A stretch of 64,000 bases of DNA from Bacteroides sp. (lineage in GTDB: Bacteria; Bacteroidota; Bacteroidia; Bacteroidales; Bacteroidaceae), in NCBI GenBank assembly GCA_017471925.1, contig JAFURM010000005.1, positions 1 through 64,000 on the forward strand, given 5' to 3'. Below the pieces are notes generated by a model that ran no database searches, was not told the origin of the DNA, and saw only the letters and a program-made list of their open reading frames with translations. Positions within the stretch are counted from its first letter, which is position 1; every line of letters begins with the position of its first letter. The position numbers and the translations under genes are program-made. Of the stretch, positions 17,553 to 29,438 are shown in pieces.

Positions 17553-18536
17553 ATGGTTTTTGCCAATATTGAATATTTGTTGTTGTTGCTGTTGCTTATA
17601 CCATACATCATTTGGTATATTATGAAGCATCGAAGTATCGGAGCCACATTGCAGGTCTCTGACTCAATGCCATATGTTGCAGCTCCCCAAAGCTACAAGA
17701 ATTATCTTTTGCATGCCCCTTTTGTACTGCGTGTCATTACCATCACGCTGCTGATTATGGTCTTGGCCCGTCCACAGACCACTGACAGTTGGCAAAACAG
17801 TGAAATAGAGGGTATAGATATTATGTTAGCGATTGATGTCTCTACCAGTATGCTTGCCGAAGACCTGAAACCCAATCGTTTGGAAGCAGCTAAGAGCGTG
17901 GCTGCCGAATTCATAAACGGTCGGCCCAATGACAATATCGGTATAACGCTATTTGCCGGTGAAAGTTTTACCCAGTGTCCTTTGACCGTAGATCATGCCG
18001 TGTTGCTGAACCTGATTAAAGATGCAAAATGTGGACTTATTGAAGATGGTACTGCAGTAGGTATGGGAATAGCCAATGCCGTTACTCGCCTGAAAGACAG
18101 CAAGGCCAAGTCCAAAGTCATTATCATGCTGACAGATGGTACCAACAATAAGGGGGATATTTCACCGTTGACAGCTGCAGAAATTGCCAAAAGTTTCGGT
18201 GTTCGGGTTTATACGATTGGCATAGGTACCAATGGTTTGGCTCCTTATCCCTATCCGGTGGGAGGCACAGTGCAATACGTGAACCTTCCAGTAGAAATTG
18301 ATGAGAAAACATTGACCCAAATCGCTGGAATAACGGAAGGCAATTATTATAGGGCCAAGGACAACACCGAGTTGAAAGAAATCTATTCCGAGATTGACAA
18401 ACTGGAAAAGACCAAATTGAACGTTAAGGAATATAGTAAGCGTCAGGAAGAATACATGAAGTTTGCATTGGCTGCTTTCTGCTGTTTGCTTATGGAGATT
18501 TTGTTGCGAAACTCTATATTGAAAAAGATACCCTAA
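17553..18536 (+). CDS. batA: BatA, von Willebrand factor A membrane protein
   Basis: A 327-residue protein with two N-terminal helices (YLLLLLLLIPYIIWYIM and FVLRVITITLLIMVLA) and a VWA domain. The MIDAS motif is DVSTSM (about residues 94-99), with the further acidic loop MLTDGTNNKGD. A C-terminal helix anchors the domain. In Bacteroides fragilis the bat genes were linked to tolerance of oxygen exposure. BatA and BatB are the paired VWA proteins of the complex. The spacing to the previous gene is 55 bases and to batB 63 bases. Confidence 0.9.
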   Translation: MVFANIEYLLLLLLLIPYIIWYIMKHRSIGATLQVSDSMPYVAAPQSYKNYLLHAPFVLRVITITLLIMVLARPQTTDSWQNSEIEGIDIMLAIDVSTSMLAEDLKPNRLEAAKSVAAEFINGRPNDNIGITLFAGESFTQCPLTVDHAVLLNLIKDAKCGLIEDGTAVGMGIANAVTRLKDSKAKSKVIIMLTDGTNNKGDISPLTAAEIAKSFGVRVYTIGIGTNGLAPYPYPVGGTVQYVNLPVEIDEKTLTQIAGITEGNYYRAKDNTELKEIYSEIDKLEKTKLNVKEYSKRQEEYMKFALAAFCCLLMEILLRNSILKKIP

Positions 18537-18599
18537 AAACACTGGTATCACCTGATGTGGAGTGCGGAATATATATGATAACTTCAAAAGTAACTGACT

Positions 18600-19631
18600 A
18601 TGTTTAGATTCGAAGAACCGACATATTTATACCTATTATTATTGTTGCCAATATTGGTGGCTTTCTATATTTTCTCCAATTATAAGAGGAGAAAAGCGGT
18701 TGCACGTTTTGGCGATCCAGAGTTGATGGCTCGGCTGATGCCGGATGTGTCCAAATATCGTCCCGATGTGAAATTCCTGCTGTTGCTGTTGGCTATAGCG
18801 TTTTTTGCATTACTGTTGGCCCGGCCACAGTTCGGTTCAAAATTGGAGACCGTAAAACGACAAGGAGTGGAAGTTATCATCGCATTGGATATTTCCAACT
18901 CCATGTTGGCGCAGGATATACAGCCCAGCCGCCTGGAGAAGGCCAAACGACTGGTAGCTCAGTTGGTGGATAGGCTGGAGAATGACAAGGTGGGAATGAT
19001 TGTCTTTGCCGGTGACGCCTTCACCCAATTGCCCATCACCAGCGACTATATTTCAGCCAAGATTTTCTTGGAAAGTATTGACCCGTCGTTGATTTCAAAG
19101 CAAGGTACGGCAATAGGCAGTGCCTTACAGTTGTCGACTCGTAGCTTTACTCCTCAAGAAGGGGTAGGGCGTACTGTCATTGTCATTACCGATGGTGAAA
19201 ATCACGAAGGTGGAGCATTGGAAGCAGCCAAAGCGGCGGCAGAGAAAGGGATACAAGTCAACGTATTGGGTATAGGTTTGCCTGACGGGGGGCCAATACC
19301 CGTGCCCGGCACCAATGATTATCGTCGTGACAAGAGTGGAAACGTCATCGTGACCCGTCTTAATGAACAGATGTGTAAGGAGATTGCCCAAGCAGGCAAT
19401 GGCATCTATGTGCGTGTGGACAATACGAACAGTGCCCAGAAAATCATAACCCAAGAAATTAATAAAATGGCCAAGGCAGATGTGGAGACGCAAGTCTATA
19501 CGGAGTTTGATGAGCAGTTTCAATCTGTTGCCTGGATTATCCTTCTGCTGTTGTTGGCGGATTTGTTAATCCTTGAACGTAAGACCTCCCTTTCCCGCGA
19601 TATTCATTTGTTTCAAAATAAAAAAGAGTAG
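18600..19631 (+). CDS. batB: BatB, von Willebrand factor A membrane protein
   Basis: A 343-residue paralogue of BatA with the same plan: two N-terminal helices, a VWA domain with MIDAS motif DISNSM (about residues 99-104) and VITDGENHEGG, and a C-terminal helix (FQSVAWIILLLLLADLLILE). The VWA domain faces the periplasm if the first helices are inserted normally. The gene is 14 bases upstream of the TPR gene batC. The start at 18600 gives the usual YLLLLLPIL first helix. Confidence 0.9.
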   Translation: MFRFEEPTYLYLLLLLPILVAFYIFSNYKRRKAVARFGDPELMARLMPDVSKYRPDVKFLLLLLAIAFFALLLARPQFGSKLETVKRQGVEVIIALDISNSMLAQDIQPSRLEKAKRLVAQLVDRLENDKVGMIVFAGDAFTQLPITSDYISAKIFLESIDPSLISKQGTAIGSALQLSTRSFTPQEGVGRTVIVITDGENHEGGALEAAKAAAEKGIQVNVLGIGLPDGGPIPVPGTNDYRRDKSGNVIVTRLNEQMCKEIAQAGNGIYVRVDNTNSAQKIITQEINKMAKADVETQVYTEFDEQFQSVAWIILLLLLADLLILERKTSLSRDIHLFQNKKE

Positions 19632-19645
19632 GAGAGTGTAATATT

Positions 19646-20344
19646 ATGATGACAAGAAGATATATCGGATTATTTGTGTTGATGATGGTAGCCGTTGCGG
19701 CATGGAGCCAAAAAGCAGAACGCGAACATATCCGCAAAGGAAACAAGGCTTTTAAGGACAGTACATATATCAATGCAGATATCAATTATCGTAAGGCATT
19801 GGATGTCAATCCTGGTTCTACGGTGGCTATGTATAATTTGGGAAACACCCTTCTCCAACAGAATAAACTGAAAGAGGCGATGGAGCAATATGCCGATGCT
19901 GCACGCATTGAAAAAGACAAAAAGAAGCTGGCACAGATCTATCACAATATAGGTGTTATCCAGTATTCACAGAAGGATTATGCCAAAGCTGTGGAGGCAT
20001 ATAAGCAGGCGCTTAGAAACAACCCCAAGGATGATGAAACACGCTACAACCTGGCCCTGGCACAAAAAATGCTGAAAGACCAGCAGCAACAACAGCCTGA
20101 ATCCAATCAGAACGAGAATAAGGATGAGCAGCAACAACAACAGCAGCAACAGCAAAACGAACAGCAACAACAGCAGCAAGAGCAGCAACAACAATCAGCC
20201 GAATCTGAGCAAGAAAACAATCAAATGTCTAAAGAAAATGCCGAGCAGTTGCTGAATTCTATCATGCAGGATGAGAAGGAAACGCAGGAGAAAGTGAAAC
20301 AGCAACAGCCTATCCAGGGAGTACGTCTGGAAAAGGATTGGTAA
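19646..20344 (+). CDS. batC: BatC, TPR protein with a glutamine-rich tail
   Basis: A 232-residue exported protein: signal peptide MMTRRYIGLFVLMMVAVAAWSQ, then about three TPR repeats (residues 30-145; for example AMYNLGNTLLQQNKLKEAME and IYHNIGVIQYSQKDYAKAVE). A very glutamine-rich segment (about 146-195) is followed by a short helical end. The glutamines are encoded by mixed CAG and CAA. TPRs are protein-interaction scaffolds, so BatC probably bridges BatA/B and BatD in the periplasm. The function of the Q-rich tail is unknown. Confidence 0.9.
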   Translation: MMTRRYIGLFVLMMVAVAAWSQKAEREHIRKGNKAFKDSTYINADINYRKALDVNPGSTVAMYNLGNTLLQQNKLKEAMEQYADAARIEKDKKKLAQIYHNIGVIQYSQKDYAKAVEAYKQALRNNPKDDETRYNLALAQKMLKDQQQQQPESNQNENKDEQQQQQQQQQNEQQQQQQEQQQQSAESEQENNQMSKENAEQLLNSIMQDEKETQEKVKQQQPIQGVRLEKDW

Positions 20345-20380
20345 TAAGAACTATAGGAAGAAAACGAAAAACAATAGCGT

Positions 20381-22204
20381 ATGAAAAAGATTATATTCTT
20401 ATGCATCGCATGGACAGCAATCGCCTTGCAGGCATGGGCCGATGAGCAAATTACGTTTACGGCCTCTGCGCAGGATGCTGTGGAAGTAGGCGGACAGGTA
20501 AGACTGACCTATACTGTCAATACACAGAAGGTAAAGGATTTCAGATTTCCCTCGAACATCAACGGTTTCGAGATTTTGATGGGACCCACCAGTTCTCGGC
20601 AAAGCAGCATGCAAATCATTAACGGACAAGCGACTACTACCAGTAGTATCACCTATACGTATATCCTGAAAGCCGTTACTGAGGGGGAACATTCCATTCC
20701 GGGAGCCACCATTATGGCAGAAGGTAAACAATATGTATCCAATGCTCTAAAAATCAAGGTGCTGCCTCCTGATACTTCTACAGGAAATACCTCTGCCGGA
20801 AAACAAAATTCGGCAGCAACGTCGCTTTCCGCAGCAGACCTGTTCATTGTTCCTACAGTCAGTAAGACAACTGTGTATGAGCAGGAAGCACTTCTGTTGA
20901 CTTATAAGATATACAGCCATGTGAATTTGCAGGGTTTCGAAAGCATAAAGTTGCCAGACTTCAAGGGCTTTCATTCACAGGAAATCGAATTGGCAGATCG
21001 CAGATGGGGAATGGAGCACTATAAAGGGCGTAACTATGAGACCGCCGTTTTCCGTCAATTCGTACTCTTTCCTCAACAGAGTGGAAAACTCTCCATTGAA
21101 CAGGCACGTTTTGATGCCGTCATACGTATGGTTAACCCCAATGTGGCCGATGATCCCCTTGAGGCATTTTTCAATGGCGGTTCTCATTACATAGAAGTAA
21201 AAAAGACCATTATCACTCCTCAGATAGCTATAGACGTAAAACCATTACCTGCCAATAAACCCTCCAATTTCTCTGGTGGAGTGGGGGATTTTACAGTCTC
21301 TTCTACCATCAGCACTAACCAACTGAAAACCAATGATGCTGTTACGGTTAAAGTGGTCATATCAGGTACCGGAAACATGAAGCTGATTAACACTCCTGAG
21401 GTTAAGTTCCCCGAAGACTTCGAGGTGTATGACCCTAAAACCGAAAATAAGTTTCGTCTTACGGCTGCCGGACTTACCGGTAGTCAGGTTATTGAATATC
21501 TGGCCATACCTCGTGTTGCCGGAAATTACAAGATTCCAGGTATAACGTTTAGCTACTTTGATATCAATACACAGAGCTATAAGACGCTTACTACCGAAAG
21601 CTATGAACTCAACGTGGAAAAGGGTGAGGGAAATGCCGCACAGTCGATAGCAAACTTTACCAATAAGGAAGACCTGAAGGTACTCAACGAGGATATTCGC
21701 TTCATCAAGCAGAATAATGTGACTCTTACTCCTAAAGGTGATATCTTTTTGGGTTCTACGACCTGCTGGCTTCTCTATCTTATACCTACTGCTCTCTTTG
21801 TTCTCTTGTCGGTTCTCTATCAGAAACAAATAAAGACTAATGCCAATACGGCCAAGGTTCGCAATCAAAAGGCTAACCGTATTGCCAAGAAACGTATGAA
21901 GACGGCAGAGAAACTCCTGAAAGAGAACAAACAGGAAGCTTTCTATGATGAAGTATTGAAAACGTTGTGGGAATATATCAGCAACAAACTCAATATGCCG
22001 CTCTCTCAACTTTCCAAGGAAAACATCCGAGAGAACCTGTCTCGTCATAATGTATCGGAAGAACTTATCCATGAGTTCATACAAACCTTGGATAATTGTG
22101 AGTTTGCCCGTTTTGCGCCAAGCAGTGCAGGAATCACTTCTGAAAAGATTTATGAGGCTTCCGTGGAGCTCATAGGGCGGATGGAAAATTCCATTAAACG
22201 TTAA
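20381..22204 (+). CDS. batD: BatD, large oxygen-tolerance membrane protein
   Basis: A 607-residue protein with signal peptide MKKIIFLCIAWTAIALQAWA, several tandem immunoglobulin-like BatD domains in the periplasm (about 20-450), and one transmembrane helix (CWLLYLIPTALFVLLSVLY) near 463-481. A basic, helical cytoplasmic tail follows that resembles the tail of the short BatD-related protein at 16421. BatD is the conserved core of Bat complexes. It lies 36 bases after batC and 60 bases before batE. The tail, rather than the ectodomain, could be the contact with the MoxR/DUF58 pair; this is inference. Confidence 0.9.
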   Translation: MKKIIFLCIAWTAIALQAWADEQITFTASAQDAVEVGGQVRLTYTVNTQKVKDFRFPSNINGFEILMGPTSSRQSSMQIINGQATTTSSITYTYILKAVTEGEHSIPGATIMAEGKQYVSNALKIKVLPPDTSTGNTSAGKQNSAATSLSAADLFIVPTVSKTTVYEQEALLLTYKIYSHVNLQGFESIKLPDFKGFHSQEIELADRRWGMEHYKGRNYETAVFRQFVLFPQQSGKLSIEQARFDAVIRMVNPNVADDPLEAFFNGGSHYIEVKKTIITPQIAIDVKPLPANKPSNFSGGVGDFTVSSTISTNQLKTNDAVTVKVVISGTGNMKLINTPEVKFPEDFEVYDPKTENKFRLTAAGLTGSQVIEYLAIPRVAGNYKIPGITFSYFDINTQSYKTLTTESYELNVEKGEGNAAQSIANFTNKEDLKVLNEDIRFIKQNNVTLTPKGDIFLGSTTCWLLYLIPTALFVLLSVLYQKQIKTNANTAKVRNQKANRIAKKRMKTAEKLLKENKQEAFYDEVLKTLWEYISNKLNMPLSQLSKENIRENLSRHNVSEELIHEFIQTLDNCEFARFAPSSAGITSEKIYEASVELIGRMENSIKR

Positions 22205-22261
22205 ACCTCTATCTCAATAAGAAACAGTTGTCTAATAATGGAAGAAACAAAAAAGAAGACT

Positions 22262-23089
22262 ATGATGAAAAGAAATATTTTGTTTGCTCTCATCCTGTTG
22301 GTTGGAACAACAGCGATGCAAGCCCAAGATTCTCAGTTGCCGGATTCCGTCACTACAGTTGCCGCAGATGATACTTACACGCAATTCACTGCACCGGAAA
22401 ATTATACCAAGCAAGTTGGGGATAGTGCTTATCTGCAAAATGATTATGCTTTAGCCATCAATATCTATGAGACGCTTCTGCAACAAGGCGAAGCCCCTGA
22501 AGTTTACTATAATTTGGGAAATTGTTATTATAAGACTGATGAAATAGCCAAAGCAATCTTGAACTATGAACGTGCCTTGCTATTGAGTCCCAATAATGCT
22601 GATTTCAAAGCCAATCTGGAAATCGCACGTGCAAAAACCATAGATAAAATTGTTTCCGTACCTGAGATTTTCTTTGTGGCTTGGACAAAAGGACTTATCA
22701 ACTGCTTGGATACCAATACTTGGGCTTATCTTGGAGTCGTATTCTTCATTGTATTATTAGTGGCATGTGCACTTTATTTCCTTGCCAAACAGGCAACGCT
22801 AAAGAAAACAGGTTTCATTATTGGTGCAATAATGTTGTTGTTTACCATTCTCTGCAATATTTTTGCAGCACAACAGAAAGACAGATTGCTCAATCGTAAT
22901 GAAGCCATTGTTATGAATCCCAGCGTAACCGTACGCAGTACTCCAAGTGAGTCTGGTACAAGCTTATTCATCTTACATGAAGGTACCAAAGTGATAATCA
23001 AAGACAGTTCCATGAAAGAATGGACAGAAATCACATTGGAAGACGGTAAGGTAGGCTGGTTGCCTGCAACATCCATAGAAATTATCTGA
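22262..23089 (+). CDS. batE: BatE, TPR and SH3-like membrane protein
   Basis: The mature start is taken as MMKRNILFALILLVGTTAMQ, a clean signal peptide; an ATG eight codons earlier (22238) is also in frame. TPR repeats follow at about residues 55-130 (VYYNLGNCYYKTDEIAKAIL). Two hydrophobic helices come near 150-175 and 182-203. The C-terminal part is a bacterial SH3-like domain (NPSVTVRSTPSESGTSLFIL ... VGWLPATSIEII). SH3-like domains of this kind often bind peptidoglycan or peptides. It is the last gene of the operon and is followed by a hairpin at 23114. Confidence 0.87.
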   Translation: MMKRNILFALILLVGTTAMQAQDSQLPDSVTTVAADDTYTQFTAPENYTKQVGDSAYLQNDYALAINIYETLLQQGEAPEVYYNLGNCYYKTDEIAKAILNYERALLLSPNNADFKANLEIARAKTIDKIVSVPEIFFVAWTKGLINCLDTNTWAYLGVVFFIVLLVACALYFLAKQATLKKTGFIIGAIMLLFTILCNIFAAQQKDRLLNRNEAIVMNPSVTVRSTPSESGTSLFILHEGTKVIIKDSSMKEWTEITLEDGKVGWLPATSIEII

Positions 23090-23113
23090 TAAAGGAGAAT
23101 TATCAAAAAGATT

Positions 23114-23151
23114 AAAGGCTGCATTTCAAAAGGGACAGAAGTGCAGCCTTT
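23114..23151 (+). terminator. Hairpin at the end of the Bat operon
   Basis: A perfect 10-bp stem (AAAGGCTGCA / TGCAGCCTTT) with an 18-base loop begins 24 bases after batE. The following T-run is short (TTTATTTAA), so it is a moderate intrinsic terminator. Confidence 0.6.
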
Positions 23152-23274
23152 ATTTAATGCATACTGTATATGCTCTACCGTGGTATATTAAACATAATAC
23201 AAATTATGACTTATTTTGTGACGGCGAGATGAAACTAACATATTGCAATGGATTAACTCTGTATTTTCCTTTAT

Positions 23275-24168
23275 TCAACACTTGATATTTAGTTCATTCA
23301 ATATGCGTCGCATGGCTTCGAATGTGGTGATTCGTGTCGGTACTAATGGCAGGCGCAGTTTGTTTTCTATCATACCCATAGCATTGAGCATGGCTTTTAC
23401 ACCGGCCGGATTTCCATCGACAAAAAGAAGTTTGAAGAGCTCTGCAAACTTATGATGAATGGTCAGCGCATTGGCATAGTCGCCTTGAAGTGCGAGCCTC
23501 ACCATACGACTGAACTCACGCGGGAAAGCATTGCCTATAACAGATATGATACCTACCGCTCCCAAGGTAATCAGCGGAAAAGTGATGCCGTCGTCGCCTG
23601 AAATGACGTCAAAGTTTGCCGGTTTGTTCTTGATGATATCATCCATTTGTGAGATGTCTCCCGAGGCTTCTTTGATCGCTATAACGTTCTTGAAGTCGCG
23701 TGCTATACGCAATGTGGTTTCCGCCTTCATGTTAACGCCTGTACGTCCAGGCACGTTATAGAGTACGATAGGAAGCTCTGTCGCTTCGGCAATAGCCTTG
23801 TAGTGTTGGTATATACCTTCCTGTGAGGGCTTGTTATAATAAGGTACAACGGACAATATGGCATCTACTCCGGTGAAATCGTCATTTTTCAACGTATCTA
23901 CCACTGCCTGCGTATTGTTTCCTCCCACTCCTAAGAGTATGGGGATACGGCCATTCACACGCTCTATGACCATACGTTTGATTTGTTTCTTCTCTGCTTC
24001 GTTCAGTGTGGGTGTTTCGGCTGTCGTACCCAGCACGCATAGAAAATCGGTATTGTTTTGCAGTTGATAGTCGACTAATCGCATTAATGCTTCGTAGTCA
24101 ACGTTTCCGTCTTCTTTGAAGGGAGTTATCAGTGCTACTCCCATTCCTTTCAATCTTGTCTGTATCAT
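23275..24168 (-). CDS. dapA: 4-hydroxy-tetrahydrodipicolinate synthase
   Basis: A 297-residue TIM-barrel aldolase of the DapA family. The Schiff-base lysine is Lys166 in VIAIKEASG, the catalytic tyrosine is Tyr137 in VLYNVPGRTG, and the substrate loop is LGTTAETPTL (residues 47-56). The family consensus has Gly before Glu in this loop; Ala appears here. It condenses pyruvate with aspartate semialdehyde, the first step toward diaminopimelate and lysine, and so feeds peptidoglycan synthesis. It lies 104 bases downstream of ligA on the same strand but has its own -7 box at 24205. Confidence 0.94.
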   Translation of the reverse strand: MIQTRLKGMGVALITPFKEDGNVDYEALMRLVDYQLQNNTDFLCVLGTTAETPTLNEAEKKQIKRMVIERVNGRIPILLGVGGNNTQAVVDTLKNDDFTGVDAILSVVPYYNKPSQEGIYQHYKAIAEATELPIVLYNVPGRTGVNMKAETTLRIARDFKNVIAIKEASGDISQMDDIIKNKPANFDVISGDDGITFPLITLGAVGIISVIGNAFPREFSRMVRLALQGDYANALTIHHKFAELFKLLFVDGNPAGVKAMLNAMGMIENKLRLPLVPTRITTFEAMRRILNELNIKC

Positions 24169-24204
24169 GAAGTATTGTTTTGTATTCTTTAGTCAAAAGA
24201 TTCG

Positions 24205-24237
24205 CAAAAGTACGATTTTTTTTGATTTGCCGTACAA
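24205..24237 (-). promoter_or_regulatory. Promoter of dapA
   Basis: The minus strand reads TTG (24237-24235), a 22-base spacer, then TACTTTTG (24212-24205), 37 bases before the dapA ATG. Confidence 0.5.
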
Positions 24238-24272
24238 ATACACGCAATATTTTCGCAAATAATGGAAAAATG

Positions 24273-26339
<2,067 letters not shown>

Positions 26340-26352
26340 TTATGGATTATAT

Positions 26353-27030
26353 ATGAGAATAGACATCATAACTGTACTTCCGGAGATGATTGAAGGCTTC
26401 TTCAACTGCTCTATCATGAAGCGCGCCCAAAACAAGGGGCTTGCCGAGATTCATATCCATAACCTGCGCGACTATACAGAAGACAAGTATCGCCGGGTGG
26501 ATGACTATCCTTTTGGAGGATTTGCCGGTATGGTGATGAAAATTGAGCCGATAGAGCGTTGTATCAACTCTTTAAAGGCAGAGCGTAACTATGATGAAGT
26601 CATCTTCACGACCCCCGACGGAGAGCAGTTTTGTCAACCCATGGCCAACACGCTCTCTTTGGCGGAGAATCTCATCATTCTTTGCGGCCATTTCAAGGGT
26701 ATAGACTATCGCATTCGCGAACACCTCATAACCAAAGAAGTTAGTATTGGAGACTATGTACTGACCGGTGGTGAATTGGCGGCTGCAGTCATGGCGGATG
26801 CCATTGTGCGTATTATCCCCGGAGTCATATCGGATGAACAGTCGGCCCTTTCTGACTCTTTCCAGGATAATCTGCTGGCTGCTCCCGTCTATACACGCCC
26901 CGCTGATTATAAAGGTTGGAAGGTTCCAGATATTTTACTTTCCGGTCATGAGGCAAAAATCAAGGAATGGGAGTTGCAGCAGTCGTTGGAACGTACTCGT
27001 CGGTTACGTCCCGATTTGTTGGGGGAATGA
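26353..27030 (+). CDS. trmD: tRNA (guanine-N1-)-methyltransferase
   Basis: A 225-residue SPOUT methyltransferase. It starts [17 protein letters not shown] and carries [14 protein letters not shown], the knot loop [12 protein letters not shown], and the SAM-binding [12 protein letters not shown]. TrmD methylates G37 of tRNAs with a G at position 36, preventing +1 frameshifting. In many bacteria it sits with rpsP-rimM-rplS, but here it stands alone, divergent from ligA and convergent with pyrD across a strong bidirectional terminator. Confidence 0.96.
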   Translation: MRIDIITVLPEMIEGFFNCSIMKRAQNKGLAEIHIHNLRDYTEDKYRRVDDYPFGGFAGMVMKIEPIERCINSLKAERNYDEVIFTTPDGEQFCQPMANTLSLAENLIILCGHFKGIDYRIREHLITKEVSIGDYVLTGGELAAAVMADAIVRIIPGVISDEQSALSDSFQDNLLAAPVYTRPADYKGWKVPDILLSGHEAKIKEWELQQSLERTRRLRPDLLGE

Positions 27031-27051
27031 AACTCTCCTTGTAAGGAAAGC

Positions 27052-27084
27052 AAAAAGGACACCTGTGCTCAGGTGTCCTTTTTT
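27052..27084. terminator. Bidirectional terminator between trmD and pyrD
   Basis: A perfect 14-bp stem (AAAAAGGACACCTG at 27052-27065 with CAGGTGTCCTTTTT at 27070-27083) and a four-base loop TGCT. A-runs and T-runs flank it on both sides, so it can work for both convergent genes. Confidence 0.92.
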
Positions 27085-27134
27085 GTGCTCATTTTCCTTT
27101 GAAAACAGTGCGAATGGGGTATCTTTCTTTTTCG

Positions 27135-28046
27135 CTATACCTCAAGTGCACCAATAATATCCTTGACAGAAGTGAATCCGTGTCTGTCCAAGTAGTTATT
27201 GATGCCTTCAACTACCTTAATGGTAACCGTGGGATCTATGAAGTTGGCCGTACCAATTTGTATGGCTGAAGCTCCTGCCAGCATGAATTCCACAGCATCT
27301 CTCCAGTTCATGATACCGCCTAATCCAATGACAGGAATGTTTACCGATTTGGAGGCTTGCCAAACCATACGTAGGGCTATAGGCTTGACTGCAGCTCCCG
27401 ACATACCTCCTGTTACTGTGGAGAGTAGCGGACGTCTACGCTCTGCATCAATGGCCATTCCTAAAAGCGTGTTAATCAGTGAAATACTGTCTGCTCCACC
27501 TGCCTCTGCCGCACGGGCTATTTCGGTAATATCCGTCACATTGGGAGAGAGTTTCACGATGAGTGTCTTCTTATAGACGTTGCGTACGGCTTTTACCACC
27601 TCTTCTGCCCCCTTGGCTGTTACGCCGAAGGCCATTCCGCCTTGCTTTACATTGGGGCACGATATGTTCAACTCTATGGCGGGAATGTTTACAAGTTCGT
27701 TGATGATAGAGGCCGTTTCCACGTAGTCCTCAATAGCCGAACCTGAAACATTCACAATCATATTCGTTTGAATTTCCTTGATGCGAGGGTAGATGTGCTC
27801 TACAAAGTAGTGAACTCCCTTATTTTGCAGTCCTACAGCGTTTAACATGCCCGATGGGGTCTCGGCCATACGCGGATAAGGATTTCCTTCACGTTTGTGA
27901 AGAGTAGTCCCTTTAACGATGATGCCGCCTATTCGCGCAATATCTATAAAGTCGGCGAACTCTTCACCATATCCAAATGTACCCGATGCTGTCATCACCG
28001 GATTCTTCATTTGTAATTTACCGATGTTTACACTTAAATCTGCCAT
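27135..28046 (-). CDS. pyrD: Dihydroorotate dehydrogenase B, catalytic subunit
   Basis: A 303-residue class 1B enzyme. It binds FMN through a TIM barrel. The catalytic base is Cys130 in [11 protein letters not shown] (class 2 enzymes have Ser), and [20 protein letters not shown] is the phosphate-binding end. It oxidises dihydroorotate to orotate in pyrimidine synthesis, passing electrons to PyrK. The start overlaps the end of pyrK by 13 bases, so the subunits are translationally coupled. The cysteine plus the adjacent pyrK gene make the NAD-linked heterotetrameric type clear. Confidence 0.96.
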   Translation of the reverse strand: MADLSVNIGKLQMKNPVMTASGTFGYGEEFADFIDIARIGGIIVKGTTLHKREGNPYPRMAETPSGMLNAVGLQNKGVHYFVEHIYPRIKEIQTNMIVNVSGSAIEDYVETASIINELVNIPAIELNISCPNVKQGGMAFGVTAKGAEEVVKAVRNVYKKTLIVKLSPNVTDITEIARAAEAGGADSISLINTLLGMAIDAERRRPLLSTVTGGMSGAAVKPIALRMVWQASKSVNIPVIGLGGIMNWRDAVEFMLAGASAIQIGTANFIDPTVTIKVVEGINNYLDRHGFTSVKDIIGALEV

Positions 28047-28810
28047 AACAACTTGTTTATATTGAATACAGGACCTTCTTTACATACGCACAAATGGCCT
28101 TCAGAGGTGTTTTCCACGCAACAAAGGCAGGCACCCACACCACAGGCCATCTTGTTTTCCAATGATACTTCACAATTGATTCCGTTCTCTTTGGCATACT
28201 TGGCTACAGCCATCATCATGGGTTTGGGGCCGCAAGTGTATATCTGCTCAAATGCCACCTTATTTAATATGGAGTGTTGTGTCACGTATCCTTTTTCGCC
28301 GTGGCTACCGTCTTCGGTAGTGGTATAGACATTGCCATAGGTAGCAAACTGCTCCAGTTGCAACAGGTCTTTTTCGCTGCGGGCTCCCAAAAGGAAGGAA
28401 GGCTTGCAACCACGTTTAGCCAACTGTTCGCCCAAGTAAAGCATGGGGGCAGTACCCACACCGCCACCAACGAGCAACAACTTATCAGAGGCCTTTTGGG
28501 GCATCGTGAAGCCGTTTCCTAAAGGTAAAACCACATTTATCACATCACCTGGCTGGGCTTTTCCCAACTGTCTGGTACCGTCACCAATAAGTTGTATGAG
28601 GAACCAAACTTCATTTTTAACCCTATCCACATAGTTGATGGAGATGGGGCGACGTAAAAAGGTGGTAGGCGAACCATCCACGCGGAGTTCGGCAAACTGT
28701 CCCGGACACATCTCGGGCAATGCCGACGAAGCACCCAGTTTCAGTAGCGCATAGTTGGCATGCAGACGGACATTCTCGGACACCGTCAAGTCTAAAATGT
28801 ATTTCTTCAT
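28034..28810 (-). CDS. pyrK: Dihydroorotate dehydrogenase B, electron transfer subunit
   Basis: A 258-residue ferredoxin-reductase-like subunit. An FAD-binding beta barrel ([10 protein letters not shown]) is followed by the NAD site ([15 protein letters not shown]). The C-terminal 2Fe-2S cysteines are CGVGACLCC and HLCVCKEGP. It transfers electrons from PyrD's FMN to NAD+. The ATG at 28810 is used; an in-frame TTG two codons earlier (28816) is less likely. A -7 box lies at 28852. Confidence 0.95.
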   Translation of the reverse strand: MKKYILDLTVSENVRLHANYALLKLGASSALPEMCPGQFAELRVDGSPTTFLRRPISINYVDRVKNEVWFLIQLIGDGTRQLGKAQPGDVINVVLPLGNGFTMPQKASDKLLLVGGGVGTAPMLYLGEQLAKRGCKPSFLLGARSEKDLLQLEQFATYGNVYTTTEDGSHGEKGYVTQHSILNKVAFEQIYTCGPKPMMMAVAKYAKENGINCEVSLENKMACGVGACLCCVENTSEGHLCVCKEGPVFNINKLLWQI

Positions 28811-28851
28811 ATTCAAACACTTATTTTATATGTGTATTCATTTCTGTTATG

Positions 28852-28859
28852 CAAAGATA
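28852..28859 (-). promoter_or_regulatory. -7 box of pyrK-pyrD
   Basis: The minus strand reads TATCTTTG, 41 bases before the pyrK ATG. No TTG is seen at the usual spacing upstream. Confidence 0.5.
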
Positions 28860-28892
28860 GCTATTTTGCTTTTATCTTGCTCACTCCAGCCG

Positions 28893-29438
28893 TCATTTCT
28901 CCGGCTTGAACGTCTCATAGGTGTTATCGTCGAAGAAAATTCTTATTTCGGTGATTTTCCGTGGAGGTCTTTCTTTGTAGATAATCTCTTGTTTTACAAT
29001 CTCTTTAGTGCTCATTTGGGGCGTTTCTAATGCGATTTCCTTGCGATTTTTCCGTTGAGTCGGCTCGCTGGACGTATTTTCGGCATTCTTGGCGAACAAA
29101 GGATAGTCCTCATTGGCTGTATCATCGGCAAAAGAGGGTAGTCCCGAAGCGTCATCTTCTGTTTCGGAGGTCGTATTTGTCTTTTCGCCATTGCGCATAT
29201 TTCCTTCACCCGTAAGCAACCAGTTCAGGCTGATCTCTGGATAACGTTCATGGAGACGGAAGAGCACTTCTGTGCTGGGCATATTCCTCCCGCGCAGAAT
29301 TTGGGATATCGTAGCTTGAGCCACTTTGATGTTTTCGGCAAATTCACCTGCTGTCAACTGCTCATACATCATGATTTCCCTAAATCTTTCTCTAACATTT
29401 TCCTTTACATTATCTTTCAAAATCTCTTTGTCGTCCAT
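28893..29438 (-). CDS. Cro/CI-type helix-turn-helix regulator
   Basis: A 181-residue protein. Residues about 20-72 form an XRE-type DNA-binding domain (TAGEFAENIKVAQATISQIL, then NWLLTGEG), followed by a polar, probably unfolded linker. A short basic/acidic end, ITEIRIFFDDNTYETF, follows. It is of the type found as a stand-alone chromosomal gene in Bacteroides rather than as a phage repressor; no phage genes are near. Its own promoter (29504-29535) and the 855-base gap upstream could hold its binding sites, but no clear operator is seen. Targets are unknown. Confidence 0.8.
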   Translation of the reverse strand: MDDKEILKDNVKENVRERFREIMMYEQLTAGEFAENIKVAQATISQILRGRNMPSTEVLFRLHERYPEISLNWLLTGEGNMRNGEKTNTTSETEDDASGLPSFADDTANEDYPLFAKNAENTSSEPTQRKNRKEIALETPQMSTKEIVKQEIIYKERPPRKITEIRIFFDDNTYETFKPEK

